The notes under the pieces: model-generated
What the model saw: only the letters and a program-made list of their open reading frames with translations
Databases searched by the model: none
Told to the model about the DNA's origin: nothing
NCBI GenBank assembly: GCA_963510375.1
Contig: CAUPES010000009.1
Coordinates: 7,724-71,723, forward strand
Reading direction: 5' to 3'
DNA length: 64,000 nucleotides
From: Fastidiosipila sp963510375
Lineage (GTDB): Bacteria; Bacillota; Clostridia; Saccharofermentanales; Fastidiosipilaceae
Position numbers and translations under genes: made by a program
In this document: positions 17,601 through 25,905 of the stretch, piece after piece
Position numbering within the stretch: position 1 is the first letter of the stretch
How the letters are laid out: every line of letters starts with the position of its first letter

Positions 17601-18094
17601 ATAAAGATATCAGTACTCTTGTCATCGCTCTTGCACAATCTGACTTCTCTTCTAGCTCTTATAGTTGCCGAACCCAAGCGCTTCGCTGGGCCCTCGTATA
17701 ACATATATGCAAATGCTAATCCAGATAAACCAATCTTAGTAACAGTTAAGAAAGTTACTGCTTCTGTAATATGCTCAAGTGGGAAAAATACTAAGAATAA
17801 ATTAAGTGGAGAAGCAGCATAATATGCCGTTAAAGCATAGAAGTTGGTTCCCATTCCTACAGACCAAGAGTAGAATATATTCTCTCCAGACAATAATTTG
17901 CGACGTAGTTCCGCCAAGAACGATACATATTGATGATACAAGTCAATTGTCAAAGGACTTCTATCTCCTGCAGGATAAAACTGCATTAACATATAGGTTG
18001 TAGTTAAGATTATTGTTGGAATAAAGAACGCTAATGCTAGTATGAAAATCTTTCTATTACGTTCTACTTTTCTTTGTTTTTTCATAATTTCCAT
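14651..18094 (-). CDS. YfhO-family polytopic membrane protein with long acidic tail
   Basis: A 1147-residue member of the YfhO family, GT-C-fold proteins implicated in adding sugars to lipoteichoic acid or other envelope polymers. The first loop holds the family signature GDRSPLTIDLYHQYVSF (about 43-59) with the Asp expected of GT-C enzymes. About a dozen membrane segments span residues 15-560, followed by an extracytoplasmic beta-rich domain (about 570-915; FLNIPYDSSWKAYIDGE is typical of YfhO) and a last membrane helix near 925-945. Unusually, about 190 further residues follow, ending in a strongly acidic stretch rich in Glu. Most YfhO proteins are near 850-900 residues. It appears monocistronic. 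Confidence 0.82.
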   Translation of the reverse strand: MEIMKKQRKVERNRKIFILALAFFIPTIILTTTYMLMQFYPAGDRSPLTIDLYHQYVSFLAELRRKLLSGENIFYSWSVGMGTNFYALTAYYAASPLNLFLVFFPLEHITEAVTFLTVTKIGLSGLAFAYMLYEGPAKRLGSATIRARREVRLCKSDDKSTDIFIIILATAYALNGFNLTYSWDIMWLDVIALLPIIILGVNKAIRESKFTTYIVSLALALMINYYLAFFVCLFVACYFFVAYFTAKSQAQQLRTNLAYAKNGVIDDESLINPYEEEYSADNAAEYTKSTLEYKLLNIKFWPVFSKFALFTIIAIAISAVMLLPTALSLIDTSAAGDAWPSDMRINFDAFDFMSRGLMNMSPAIRSGLPNIYVGILAFIFLPLYVFSNKIGNGEKISHLALLGFLYISFNNNFLDFFWHGMHYPNQLPYRYAFLFSFVMLLIMFRTLTVIREYSAKTLMLITAGAILFVVLAEKLDDSVSRENAFINVLYFIVYLAMFAGFRKARNFRTASLLLGIIIISELIVNSFMTIYTIGENEVYTRRSSFVDDMHDVGQLIDVAKKEENGNFFRMEVKPQKTTNDGALYGYPGITLFSSTSREAAAKMMKKLAFHGNNINSYKYVDSTNVGNSLLGMKYLLLKNGASRDTSLEKVDEYNDMTLLKNPHALELGAAAGPELKSWNPTEGSPFSNWNSLLEALGEQGLFKHVDPEVVSGYNFGPASGSGESGISVTPEDINASGLMNFKINVKEDQFLYLAIETNKDMRVKIRVNETTKDEEVKKGKPGTVRQAETRNIHWIETFDVGYVAAGDEVNFSIEQDKDNASPVTVYAATVDKADYERAMSRLKEREVDVQEWNSNSVIAKYNAKTEGNLFLNIPYDSSWKAYIDGEEVQTESIAETALLSVPTKAGEHELKLVFIPRGFEIGLTMSIGGLILLLVLCLIRRLYTVKKNKERVSNYIMLKNNFYADYREAYNFVNSINERNAETNIIVDEPEEVGVIAGEGLAIDHELKEAQDILAVAEALDKARDYENENYKLRIADSNEAYYNLEYKALREREINSVMKGVNHYIKDQASEFDELDAKTETAAVVRQAPELSEDLQAESAGEAEEIESTEEVEVVEKAETIEEKVDALESEDNTDDSQWKKSDSEQ

Positions 18095-18223
18095 ATTTCT
18101 TCCTCAATTTTCTTGAATTTTTACTTACTAATAGAATACATGCTTTTCTAGCAAAAATTTATTAAATTTTTGCTGTTCAATATTTTTTTCTATTAATTTT
18201 TAATTTTCTAATTATATTAATCT

Positions 18224-19150
18224 TCAGTTCTCTAATTCAGATTTGGTAGTAGATATTAATTTTTTCAGATCGTTCTTAGATAAATTACTATCATCTTGCA
18301 ATTCCATGAGAATTGTCTTGCTTGTTTTCCCTGCTTTTAAAGATTCTTTTATTAGTGTTTTTAACTCAAGCTGTTCGTTTGTATTCTGGGTTGCTTCCTC
18401 TTCTGCACTGGCTTTACCTAGAAGCAAAACGAACTCTCCCCTAATCTTGTTATCTGTATAATATACAATAATATTTTCTACAGTATCTCTAATCACTTCT
18501 TCGTATCTTTTTGTAAGCTCTCGACCAATTACAAGTTCACGCTTCCCAAGACCTGCTGCTACAAGATCATTTAAAGTTTGTAACAATCTGTGTGGAGCTT
18601 CATATAGCACTGTAATCCCCTTGTATCCTTTAATATCTTCTAATAACTCATGTTTATCAATTTCTTTTTGTGGTAAAAAACCAACAAATCTGAAATCGTC
18701 TGCTGGCAGTCCACCTAGACTAACTATAGCAATACTTGCGGACGGTCCCGGCACTACTTTAACTTCCAAACCAGCATCTAAACAAGCATCAACAAGCTCT
18801 ACTCCTGGATCTGAAATTGTAGGCATACCTGCATCTGAGATCTGAGCCATTGACTTCCCTGCTTGTAAATCAGCAATTGCTGCATCTATACGAGAACGAA
18901 AATTATGTTGGTGAAAACTTAAGTAATGCGGCTTAATTCCAAAAGATAGGAGTAATTCTGAACTAGTTCTAGTGTCTTCTGCTAAAACTATATCAACTTG
19001 AGCTAGTGTACTCAGAGCCCGCACAGATATATCTCCCAAATTTCCAATAGGAGTACCAACAATATAGAGAACTCCTGGTTCAACTGCAGTACTCTCCCAA
19101 ATTTCTTGTAATTTCTTCTTTGGAAATTGTTCAACAAAGTTTTCCCTCAT
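18224..19150 (-). CDS. rsmI: 16S rRNA (cytidine-1402-2'-O)-methyltransferase
   Basis: SAM-dependent enzyme that 2'-O-methylates C1402 in the decoding centre. The tetrapyrrole-methylase fold is recognised by LYIVGTPIGNLGDISVRAL (28-46), VLAEDTRTSSELL, the QISDAGMPTISDPG block (about 103-116) and VVPGPSASIAIVSLGGLP. Length 308 is slightly longer than the usual 280-290; the extra residues are in the C-terminal helical part. The start overlaps the trmN6 stop in TAATG, so the two are translationally coupled. Confidence 0.95.
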   Translation of the reverse strand: MRENFVEQFPKKKLQEIWESTAVEPGVLYIVGTPIGNLGDISVRALSTLAQVDIVLAEDTRTSSELLLSFGIKPHYLSFHQHNFRSRIDAAIADLQAGKSMAQISDAGMPTISDPGVELVDACLDAGLEVKVVPGPSASIAIVSLGGLPADDFRFVGFLPQKEIDKHELLEDIKGYKGITVLYEAPHRLLQTLNDLVAAGLGKRELVIGRELTKRYEEVIRDTVENIIVYYTDNKIRGEFVLLLGKASAEEEATQNTNEQLELKTLIKESLKAGKTSKTILMELQDDSNLSKNDLKKLISTTKSELEN

Positions 19151-20121
19151 TATTTGTCTACCTCGCTTATCTCACTTATTTCGTTGACCTCGCTTACCTC
19201 GCTATAATACGCAGCTACTTCATCAGTATACTCTCCAGTGTTGTTATAAATGACCAAATCTTTGCCCCATTCGAAACTTCGCTGCTTGCCCTTGGATAAA
19301 GCTAACAAGAACACTTTTACCTTAGCACCATACTTAGGCAAAACAGCACGCAAAAAGTATGGATAAAGTTGATATTTACTAGCTATATTAATTATCTCTA
19401 CTAAACGTTCTGGTCTATGCAGCAAAGCCATCTTCCCAGAGTACTTGAGTGACTTGCTCACAAATTTCATATAATTATCGAGACTTAAGAAGATCTCATC
19501 TCTAGCTGCACTTACTTCCAACTCTGAAATCTTGCTAAGATCTCTTGTAGGTCCAGAATTTTGCTTAAAATATGGAGGATTGCAGATAGCTAAATCGAAA
19601 TGTTCTTGGAAGTCGAATTGTTCTTGGAAATCAAATTGCTCTTGAAAATCAAAATCTAAACTATCGTGCTCACCAGTGTTAGACTTATCTCTAGAAACTT
19701 CACTTGCAGCAGAATCAGCTAAAGTCTTAATATCCGCCCTTACTGCCTGGAATCGTTTGTCTAAATTATTCATTTTGAGGTTAGCTTGCAAAAGTTCATA
19801 TGGTCGCTCCATTAACTCAATAGCCACGCCTTGAGAATTAGGTATATGAGCTGAACTCAAAACTGTAAGAATTCCGGCTCCAGCTCCTGGATCTAGAATA
19901 TTTATGTGAGAATTTCCATTTTCTAAATTTCTCATCTCAGCGGTATTAATAAGACTTTTGGCAAAATTAACTAAGAAGATCTGTTCATTACCAAAACGAA
20001 AACTATCTTCTAATTGAAAATACAATAAACCAGCACGATCCAAATTTTCCAAACGCAGGCCTGGATATTCTTTAATTTTTCTCATATATTCAGGAACTTG
20101 GTCACGTCTATCTGGAGTCAT
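19150..20121 (-). CDS. tRNA1(Val) A37 N6-methyltransferase family protein
   Basis: A 323-residue Rossmann methyltransferase of the TrmN6/YabB group, adjacent to rsmI as in Bacillus. Motif I is ILDPGAGAGILTVL (about 74-87) and the N6-adenine motif is CNPPYFK (about 179-185). The N-terminal LQLEDSFRFGNEQIFLVNFA corresponds to the family's F.FG.DA.LL segment. Between motifs, residues about 156-174 are three tandem copies of a DFQEQF unit, not expected in this family, and the C-terminus is a Ser/Glu/Val/Ile repeat. The core looks intact, so these are probably tolerated surface insertions. Confidence 0.82.
   Translation of the reverse strand: MTPDRRDQVPEYMRKIKEYPGLRLENLDRAGLLYFQLEDSFRFGNEQIFLVNFAKSLINTAEMRNLENGNSHINILDPGAGAGILTVLSSAHIPNSQGVAIELMERPYELLQANLKMNNLDKRFQAVRADIKTLADSAASEVSRDKSNTGEHDSLDFDFQEQFDFQEQFDFQEHFDLAICNPPYFKQNSGPTRDLSKISELEVSAARDEIFLSLDNYMKFVSKSLKYSGKMALLHRPERLVEIINIASKYQLYPYFLRAVLPKYGAKVKVFLLALSKGKQRSFEWGKDLVIYNNTGEYTDEVAAYYSEVSEVNEISEISEVDK
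19601..19654 (-). repeat. In-frame 18-bp tandem repeat, three copies, in the trmN6-like gene
   Basis: Three consecutive 18-base units (19601-19618, 19619-19636, 19637-19654) differ at only a few bases and encode DFQEQF-like hexapeptides. Because 18 is a multiple of three, copy-number change would not break the frame. Such repeats often vary between strains. Confidence 0.85.
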
Positions 20122-20122
20122 C

Positions 20123-21784
20123 TTACTTACCTGGTCTTATTTTATTTCTTACCTTCTTGAAAAGAGATTTAATCATCTTAAAGACCCAAGTAACTTCGTT
20201 TACTTCCAAGAAATGGGCGGCAATGAAATATGCTCCCATTGCGATTACACCATTAATTACATATAAGATTAATTGCTTAGCCTTGCTTGTATAGACTGGA
20301 CTGATGATGTGCAACAATACCAATATACTGAATGTAAATATTGACGCAACTACAGACTTCCAGACAAAGCTATTAATATTTTCAACTTCAATTTTGTTCT
20401 TCATCATGCCTAAAATGAAATATGAAATTATAGTAACTATTAGTTGACTTAGAACTGTCGCCCACGCTAATCCATCAATGCCTAGAGCAAAGCCATTTAT
20501 AAACACATAACAGAAAGCATAGTTAGCTAATAAATTAATAATTGTAGTTATCAAAATAATATAGTTCTTTTGTAAAGCAAAAAATACTTGATTAATAAAG
20601 TATAAGAAAGGTCCAACAATGAAGTCTATGGAGTAAATTCTTAAAATTGCTGCAGTAACTTTTACATTTTCATTTGTATAGGTTGCTGGATTCCATTGGT
20701 AGACCGCTTGTACAGTTTCCTCTGAAAATACCGCAAAGAATAGAGCCACAGGTACCATAATAACTAGAACTAACTTAACAGTTTTGGTCAAGAAATTGCT
20801 TGCTTCTTTATCCGCACCTCTCGCCATAAAACCACTAATATTAGACAACAAGAAACTACCTATGCTAGAAACAATTACTTGATAAGGTAAATTAAATAAA
20901 GTATTAGCATTTCTCAAACTCGTAACTACACCAGTACTCGCATTAGGGATATTTTGCTGAGCCAAACCAGCAAACCCCTGCTGTACTATAGTGTTCATCT
21001 GTGCGACTGTACCAGATAATAACGCTGGCACTGCTAACCAGAGAAGATACCAGAATTTCTTATCTTTAAAGTCCAAGTTAGGCTTATATTTCACCATATA
21101 AGGTTTAGCAAAATAAAATATATACAAGAAGTACATGACAGCGGCAAAGACTACACCCCAGGCTACATTAACTGCACCTTCTTTGGTAGGAGCGGCCAAA
21201 AATATTATCGCTAATAGATAGAAAATATTATAAACACTATCACCTAAAGCAGGTAATCCATAAACTTTGTTGGCTGACAAGGTAGAAGTTATGATTGCTA
21301 ACAATATAAAAAAGAAAGTCTGTAAATAAACAACTCTAGATACAGACGTTGCTATTCCTAGAACTTCCACATGCTGACCAGGATTCAAGAAACTAATAAT
21401 CTCTGCAGAAAACAACTCTCCTACAAGCATAAATCCTGCAAATGCAATCATTATAAAAGTGAAGAAAGTAGAAATACTTGGCCAGACCTTATCTTCTTCA
21501 TCTCTCTCAATAGCACCGGACAACATTGGCACAACAGCTGCTCCAATTGCCCCACCAACTAGAATATTGTATACGAGATCAGGAACCGCAAAGCCCAAGT
21601 AATAACCATCAGTAACATTACCATAGCCAAAGCGGTGAGTGATCATAATTTCACGCACAAAGCCAATAACCTTAGCAAGGACTACAGCAATTATTGCAAA
21701 GAGCATGTATGCCGAATAAGCAGAGAGGTTCTGCGCCTTTCTATTATGTTGTTTTGCATTGGCATTATTACCTTCTTGGTTCAT
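20123..21784 (-). CDS. murJ: Lipid II flippase MurJ-type protein (MVF/MATE superfamily)
   Basis: A 553-residue polytopic protein with about 14 membrane segments. Characteristic blocks are IGFVREIMITHRFGYGNVTDGYYLGFAVPDLV (about 41-72, with the conserved Arg near 45), the VNVAWG loop and GIDGLAWATVLSQ. Proteins of this family flip lipid II for peptidoglycan synthesis. It sits directly downstream of holB and upstream of the trmN6-like gene on the minus strand; in Bacillus this position holds ricT/yabA instead. No signal peptide beyond the first helix; a polar N-terminal tail of about 20 residues precedes it. Confidence 0.85.
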   Translation of the reverse strand: MNQEGNNANAKQHNRKAQNLSAYSAYMLFAIIAVVLAKVIGFVREIMITHRFGYGNVTDGYYLGFAVPDLVYNILVGGAIGAAVVPMLSGAIERDEEDKVWPSISTFFTFIMIAFAGFMLVGELFSAEIISFLNPGQHVEVLGIATSVSRVVYLQTFFFILLAIITSTLSANKVYGLPALGDSVYNIFYLLAIIFLAAPTKEGAVNVAWGVVFAAVMYFLYIFYFAKPYMVKYKPNLDFKDKKFWYLLWLAVPALLSGTVAQMNTIVQQGFAGLAQQNIPNASTGVVTSLRNANTLFNLPYQVIVSSIGSFLLSNISGFMARGADKEASNFLTKTVKLVLVIMVPVALFFAVFSEETVQAVYQWNPATYTNENVKVTAAILRIYSIDFIVGPFLYFINQVFFALQKNYIILITTIINLLANYAFCYVFINGFALGIDGLAWATVLSQLIVTIISYFILGMMKNKIEVENINSFVWKSVVASIFTFSILVLLHIISPVYTSKAKQLILYVINGVIAMGAYFIAAHFLEVNEVTWVFKMIKSLFKKVRNKIRPGK

Positions 21785-21834
21785 ATACTTAATTAATAAT
21801 TCCTTTTCTAAAGAAATCTCCTAAACATAAAAAA

Positions 21835-22887
21835 TTAATTTCTGTTTAACCTATTCAAGTTTAGATTACTTCTCAATTTAAGCAACATTCCGCAGATGCT
21901 TATTTCAAAATTTACATTTGCCTTGTTTCTTTTAGACACTTCATTCAAAGTCTGCAAAGCATTTGATAAATCAGGAATAGAAAATTTATATTCCTGATTT
22001 AACTTCTGTAAATAGCTAATCATATCTTGATTTAGCAAATTATTATTGTCAATTTGCGTGCCTGCTTTTAGTAAAACCATGTCTCTTAAGAAACTTTGTA
22101 AAAACAATATATTTGTATTCATACTAGATTTGTTCTTATCCCAAAATGTATAGCACGTAGTCAAAACATCTACTTCTCTAGCACGTAAAAATTCTACAAA
22201 CCATTTAAATATTTCTTTACGCTCTTCTTGTAAGTCTTCATCTTTTGCTAATTGCAAGGCTAATTGTGGCAGTCCTGAAGAGAAATTAATTGCTAAACTT
22301 CTCTGCTTCGGATCATTAATATCATGCACATCTAAAAAAACATTCAAGTCCGTACGACTCATTGCGGGAATCTTAATCTCTCTCGCTCTTGACCTTAGAG
22401 TTGGCAACAATTTCGTCCTATCATCTACGGTCAAAATAAAATAAGCATAACTTGGAGGTTCTTCTAATACTTTAAGTAACGCATTTTGAGCGCCTTCCTG
22501 TAATGCATTAGCATCGATTCGCCAGAGCTTAACATTATTAAGTTGAGGCAAAATATTTATCTCTGCATGAACTCTATCTCTAATTGTTTGAATCGCAATA
22601 TTCTTTGAATCTTTCTCTGGATTAATCGCTAAATAATCAGGATGAGTTCCATTCTCTAAATATCTGCACGCTTGACATTCCAGGCAAGCCCCAGCTTCTC
22701 CAGGCGCCTCGCATAATAGATTAGAAGCTAGAGCATCTGCCCAAGCTTCCTTATCTGTGCCTTGAGATCCAATAAAGACAATAAATCTATCATCCCTATC
22801 TTGAGCAATCTTAATCAGCTCGCTCTTGATCTCACTGCGTCCTATTAAATTGTTATAATTCTTACATTTTTTCAAAATATTCAACAT
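21835..22887 (-). CDS. holB: DNA polymerase III delta' subunit
   Basis: Clamp-loader subunit. Residues about 14-200 are an AAA+ module with NNLIGRSEIKSEL, the zinc-binding cysteines CEAPGEAGACLECQAC (about 54-69) and ALLKVLEEPPSYAYFIL (about 117). The Walker A position reads GSQGTDKEAW (about 39), lacking GK[ST]; delta' subunits are often non-catalytic, so this is not surprising. The SRC-like motif appears as LRSRA. The chosen ATG overlaps the end of pstA by 26 bases; a TTG four codons later is an alternative. The order tmk-pstA-holB is classic for Firmicutes. Confidence 0.88.
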   Translation of the reverse strand: MLNILKKCKNYNNLIGRSEIKSELIKIAQDRDDRFIVFIGSQGTDKEAWADALASNLLCEAPGEAGACLECQACRYLENGTHPDYLAINPEKDSKNIAIQTIRDRVHAEINILPQLNNVKLWRIDANALQEGAQNALLKVLEEPPSYAYFILTVDDRTKLLPTLRSRAREIKIPAMSRTDLNVFLDVHDINDPKQRSLAINFSSGLPQLALQLAKDEDLQEERKEIFKWFVEFLRAREVDVLTTCYTFWDKNKSSMNTNILFLQSFLRDMVLLKAGTQIDNNNLLNQDMISYLQKLNQEYKFSIPDLSNALQTLNEVSKRNKANVNFEISICGMLLKLRSNLNLNRLNRN

Positions 22888-23188
22888 TTACTATGAAAAC
22901 TGTAGCACCACCAACATTAACTTCTACTGGATATGCTCCGTATCCCATGGTTGTAGCTCCTAAACTGCTTGCATCAACTGCAACTTTTCTGGAACTGGAG
23001 TGATCTCTGATAATGTCCAAGGCTTCTTTAACTTGATCATCCTCAACACCACACATTAAAGTAGTATTACCTGAGCGCAAGAAACCACCTGTAGAGCTTA
23101 GCTTTGTAATTCTATAACCCTCTTTGTTCAAGGCCCCCATAACTCTACTACTATCATCATCATGCACAATAGTGAAAATTAATTTCAT
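22862..23188 (-). CDS. pstA: Cyclic di-AMP-binding PII-like protein
   Basis: A 108-residue PII-like trimeric receptor (PstA/DarA) for cyclic di-AMP. Family blocks: LIFTIVHDDDSSRVMGAL (3-20), TKLSSTGGFLRSGNTTLM (about 28-45; the T-loop and ligand contact region) and the C-terminal GGATVFIVNVEYF. The output partner is unknown in most species. Its start overlaps the tmk stop by four bases, so it is translationally coupled. Its presence shows that the organism uses cyclic di-AMP. Confidence 0.93.
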   Translation of the reverse strand: MKLIFTIVHDDDSSRVMGALNKEGYRITKLSSTGGFLRSGNTTLMCGVEDDQVKEALDIIRDHSSSRKVAVDASSLGATTMGYGAYPVEVNVGGATVFIVNVEYFEKM

Positions 23189-23841
23189 AATTTACCTCCT
23201 CTAAAATCTTCTATCAATTCGTCTAGAATTCTTTTTATTTTCGCACTAACTTCTTCAATACTAGTGCCAGCATTTACAGTTATAACTCTTGCTTCCTTGG
23301 CTGCTATCTCGAGATACTTATCTCTCACTCTACGAGCAAAATTAGTACTCTCTAATTCCATTCTATCTTCTGAAGTGTTAGTTTCTAACTCTCTTTGTTC
23401 TCTGCGTTTGATGGCTTCGTCCACAGGTAAGTCAAGATAAATTGTCACATCAGGTTCCAAGCCTTGGCATGCAAATTCAATTATTTCTCGAGCCTGTTTC
23501 TCATTAAGACCTCTACCACCAACTTGATACGCAATACTAGAATCGTAAAATCTATCTGAAATTACCCAGATACCTTTAGCAATTGTTGGTTTAACTAACT
23601 CCTCAACTAACTGAGCTCTACCAGCATTGAACAACAACAACTCAGCCTCCGCTGTCATATTTAGATTATCTTTGTCCAATAAAATCTCTCTAATTGCTTC
23701 ACCAATCCTACTACCACCAGGCTCTCTTAGTGAAATATAGTCTATGTTTTGGGACAATAAATACTCTTGAATAAACTTGACCTGAGTTCCCTTACCAACT
23801 CCGTCACCACCTTCAATTGTTATAAAAAGTCCCTTTTTCAT
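23185..23841 (-). CDS. tmk: Thymidylate kinase
   Basis: Phosphorylates dTMP to dTDP in dTTP synthesis. The P-loop is EGGDGVGKGTQ (9-19), where the usual Ser/Thr after Lys is Gly-Thr; then REPGGSRIGEAIR (39-51), the DRFYDSSIAYQ substrate block (about 96-106) and GRGLN. Residues near 152-168 form the LID. Length 218 is normal. It heads the tmk-pstA-holB group. Confidence 0.95.
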   Translation of the reverse strand: MKKGLFITIEGGDGVGKGTQVKFIQEYLLSQNIDYISLREPGGSRIGEAIREILLDKDNLNMTAEAELLLFNAGRAQLVEELVKPTIAKGIWVISDRFYDSSIAYQVGGRGLNEKQAREIIEFACQGLEPDVTIYLDLPVDEAIKRREQRELETNTSEDRMELESTNFARRVRDKYLEIAAKEARVITVNAGTSIEEVSAKIKRILDELIEDFRGGKL

Positions 23842-23952
23842 ATTTCAAAAATTTTACTTCTCCTATTTTTCTTCTATAAGGTAATCTATGTACTTTCGCT
23901 CTGGCAATTCACAGCATATCTCCAGAGATTTAAATTTAGACTTTATTTTTGC

Positions 23953-24516
23953 CTATAAACCAATATTCTCTATACTAGATATTTCCAAAGCAATCTCTTT
24001 TTCGATATCTGCAATTTCACGACGGATATCTTCTGCAGTTTCAACTTCTGACATAGTTTCCTTGTCTACTTGTGGTCCTAAATTCTTTCTACGATTAACC
24101 TTATGCTTATCTTGCATGCGTTTTGGTTTAGAATTTCTATTTAATTCTTTATTATCTTGTGATTGTTTGCTCTTTCTATTTGCGGAATTTTGCGAATTTA
24201 AGCTCTGCTTATCTTGATTGTTGCCATTGCTATTCAATTGCCTGTTATTTCTATTATTTTCGGTATTTCTTCTGTTATTAGAGTCATTAGCCGAACTACC
24301 TTGAGCAGATCTATTATTGTTGTTGCTATTATTTTTATTTACAACTCTAGCATTTACTCTATACTCGGAATTAGTATTACCTCTAACATTTCCCTTATTA
24401 TCTTGATTTCGACCTCTTCTAGGTCTACTCTTGGCAAAATTAGGATTTTTGCTGTCTGAGTTTCTATTGTTATTTCTGCTATTAGCGTTATTACCGCTGT
24501 TATTATCTGTTCCCAT
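23953..24516 (-). CDS. Asn/Arg-rich low-complexity protein, unknown
   Basis: I do not recognise this protein. Of 187 residues, the first 140 or so are dominated by Asn, Arg, Ser and Lys with hardly any hydrophobic residues, so they should be disordered and strongly basic. A short conserved-looking amphipathic helix ends the protein (SEVETAEDIRREIADIEKE, about 156-174). GAGGGTGAGGT precedes the ATG. The base composition of the body (AAT-rich codons) could inflate Asn, but the high Arg content and clean frame argue for a real gene. Possible roles are RNA or DNA binding near the tmk group; that is speculation. Confidence 0.6.
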   Translation of the reverse strand: MGTDNNSGNNANSRNNNRNSDSKNPNFAKSRPRRGRNQDNKGNVRGNTNSEYRVNARVVNKNNSNNNNRSAQGSSANDSNNRRNTENNRNNRQLNSNGNNQDKQSLNSQNSANRKSKQSQDNKELNRNSKPKRMQDKHKVNRRKNLGPQVDKETMSEVETAEDIRREIADIEKEIALEISSIENIGL

Positions 24517-24642
24517 ACCTCACCCTCGTTTTAATTACTACATAATTGTGTGCTTAGTTTGTTTGTATAAAAAGTAATATTCTTGCTCGACTTTAAGATT
24601 CTTTTGCTAAACTTTTGAATTCTTTTTACTAAACTTTGGATT

Positions 24643-25668
24643 CTATTTTTTCTCACTAGGATTAAATTCTTCTTCTCTAGGGCTGGTCAAAGTTTGACCT
24701 TCAGCTTTTGCACTTTCTTGTAATTTAGAAAATGCTACATCTCTAGTTTGTCTGTTCTCTGCAGCTTTTAACCTTTCCAATGCATTTTTATTTAAATCAT
24801 ATTTTTCAGAAATTAGGTTGTGTTCTTTTTTAGTAATAGCTCTTAGTCTAATTCCATTTTTCACTGTATCAAGATCTATATTTTCCAGAAAAGAATTAAA
24901 CTCCAATACATATAGAGGATTATTATTTTTCTGCGTACTGGCACTTGCTGTAGTAGTTTTTTTAGTTGTTGCGTTGGTATTATTTGCAGCATCTTTATTC
25001 GTGCTTGTCGATACAGAACTCTCTGACGCTTCTGTATTAGTTGCTTGAGTTAAATTATTTGCATCTAAACCTATGTTCTTAATGTTAAGCTCAGTTATGC
25101 TACCTGGGAAAGAATAGAACCTAACTGCTCTTAGATCTTTCATCTCTGCATCTGCTTGTTGATGCTCACTTAATTTTTGCAGCAAAAATTTAACTGCATT
25201 TATATATTCATCTGTATTTTTTATCTTTGTTGACAAAATTATGTCAAGACGTGCCGGTAATAACGACAGATTTAAGTCTAAAGCCTTCTCTGACTCGGTT
25301 GTACTCTCAATGTTATACCCTTCTATCCAGTCACTATATTTATTTGCTAAAGGTTTAATTTTTTCTTTGTAGAAATTTTCTGTTTTTACCTTATACAAAT
25401 TGTCTCTAATTTCATTGCCTTTTGCACCTAAGTTAAAGACATAGCTAACATCAAATTTAGTACCCATGTTATTAGCTTTTGCCTCAGCAGTTGCTCCCAA
25501 AGGTATTAGAGTGAGTTTGACATTTCTAACATCAAAAGTATCAATTGGGTACCTTGTATTAAGCTCTTTTTTCATCCTATTTGCTAAATGATTCTTGTAA
25601 AGCAAAAAACTGAGCAAAAAGGCAACAAGAATTATTAACATGATTAATATTTTGTTTTTACGTCTCAC
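24643..25668 (-). CDS. Membrane-anchored extracytoplasmic protein, unknown
   Basis: A 341-residue protein with one N-terminal membrane helix (about 6-24, preceded by RRKNK) and the rest outside the cell; no Cys for lipidation. Residues about 210-250 are a Thr/Ala/Asn/Ser-rich linker, typical of wall-spanning segments, separating two folded-looking parts. The start is GTG at 25666-25668 with a weak upstream site. No family recognised. It is divergent from manA and followed by the Asn-rich gene 126 bases downstream. Confidence 0.7.
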   Translation of the reverse strand: MRRKNKILIMLIILVAFLLSFLLYKNHLANRMKKELNTRYPIDTFDVRNVKLTLIPLGATAEAKANNMGTKFDVSYVFNLGAKGNEIRDNLYKVKTENFYKEKIKPLANKYSDWIEGYNIESTTESEKALDLNLSLLPARLDIILSTKIKNTDEYINAVKFLLQKLSEHQQADAEMKDLRAVRFYSFPGSITELNIKNIGLDANNLTQATNTEASESSVSTSTNKDAANNTNATTKKTTTASASTQKNNNPLYVLEFNSFLENIDLDTVKNGIRLRAITKKEHNLISEKYDLNKNALERLKAAENRQTRDVAFSKLQESAKAEGQTLTSPREEEFNPSEKK

Positions 25669-25905
25669 TTCTTATCTCTCTTAACTGAATTTATTTAATG
25701 GCTATATTTTACTAGAATTTACCAACTATTGCCAAACAATATATCCATTAAATTCGTAGACTGTATTATATCATTTTTAAATAGTGTTAAATTCTCTTTA
25801 ACAATCTTAAACATTCTCACTGTTTAGTGAATGATATCTTCAATAAAATACGATAATTTGATAGAATAAAGGCAAATATTTATATAGTCAAAGGGAGGCT
25901 AAGAG

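Noticed and set aside
22700..22780. Loss of the Walker A motif in holB as a novelty
   Set aside because: Non-catalytic P-loops are common in delta' subunits; the rest of the protein is ordinary.
24214..25048. Plus-strand hydrophobic frames opposite the Asn-rich and membrane-anchored genes
   Set aside because: They are antisense shadows of AAT-rich codons (read as ATT, Ile) and lack ribosome sites.
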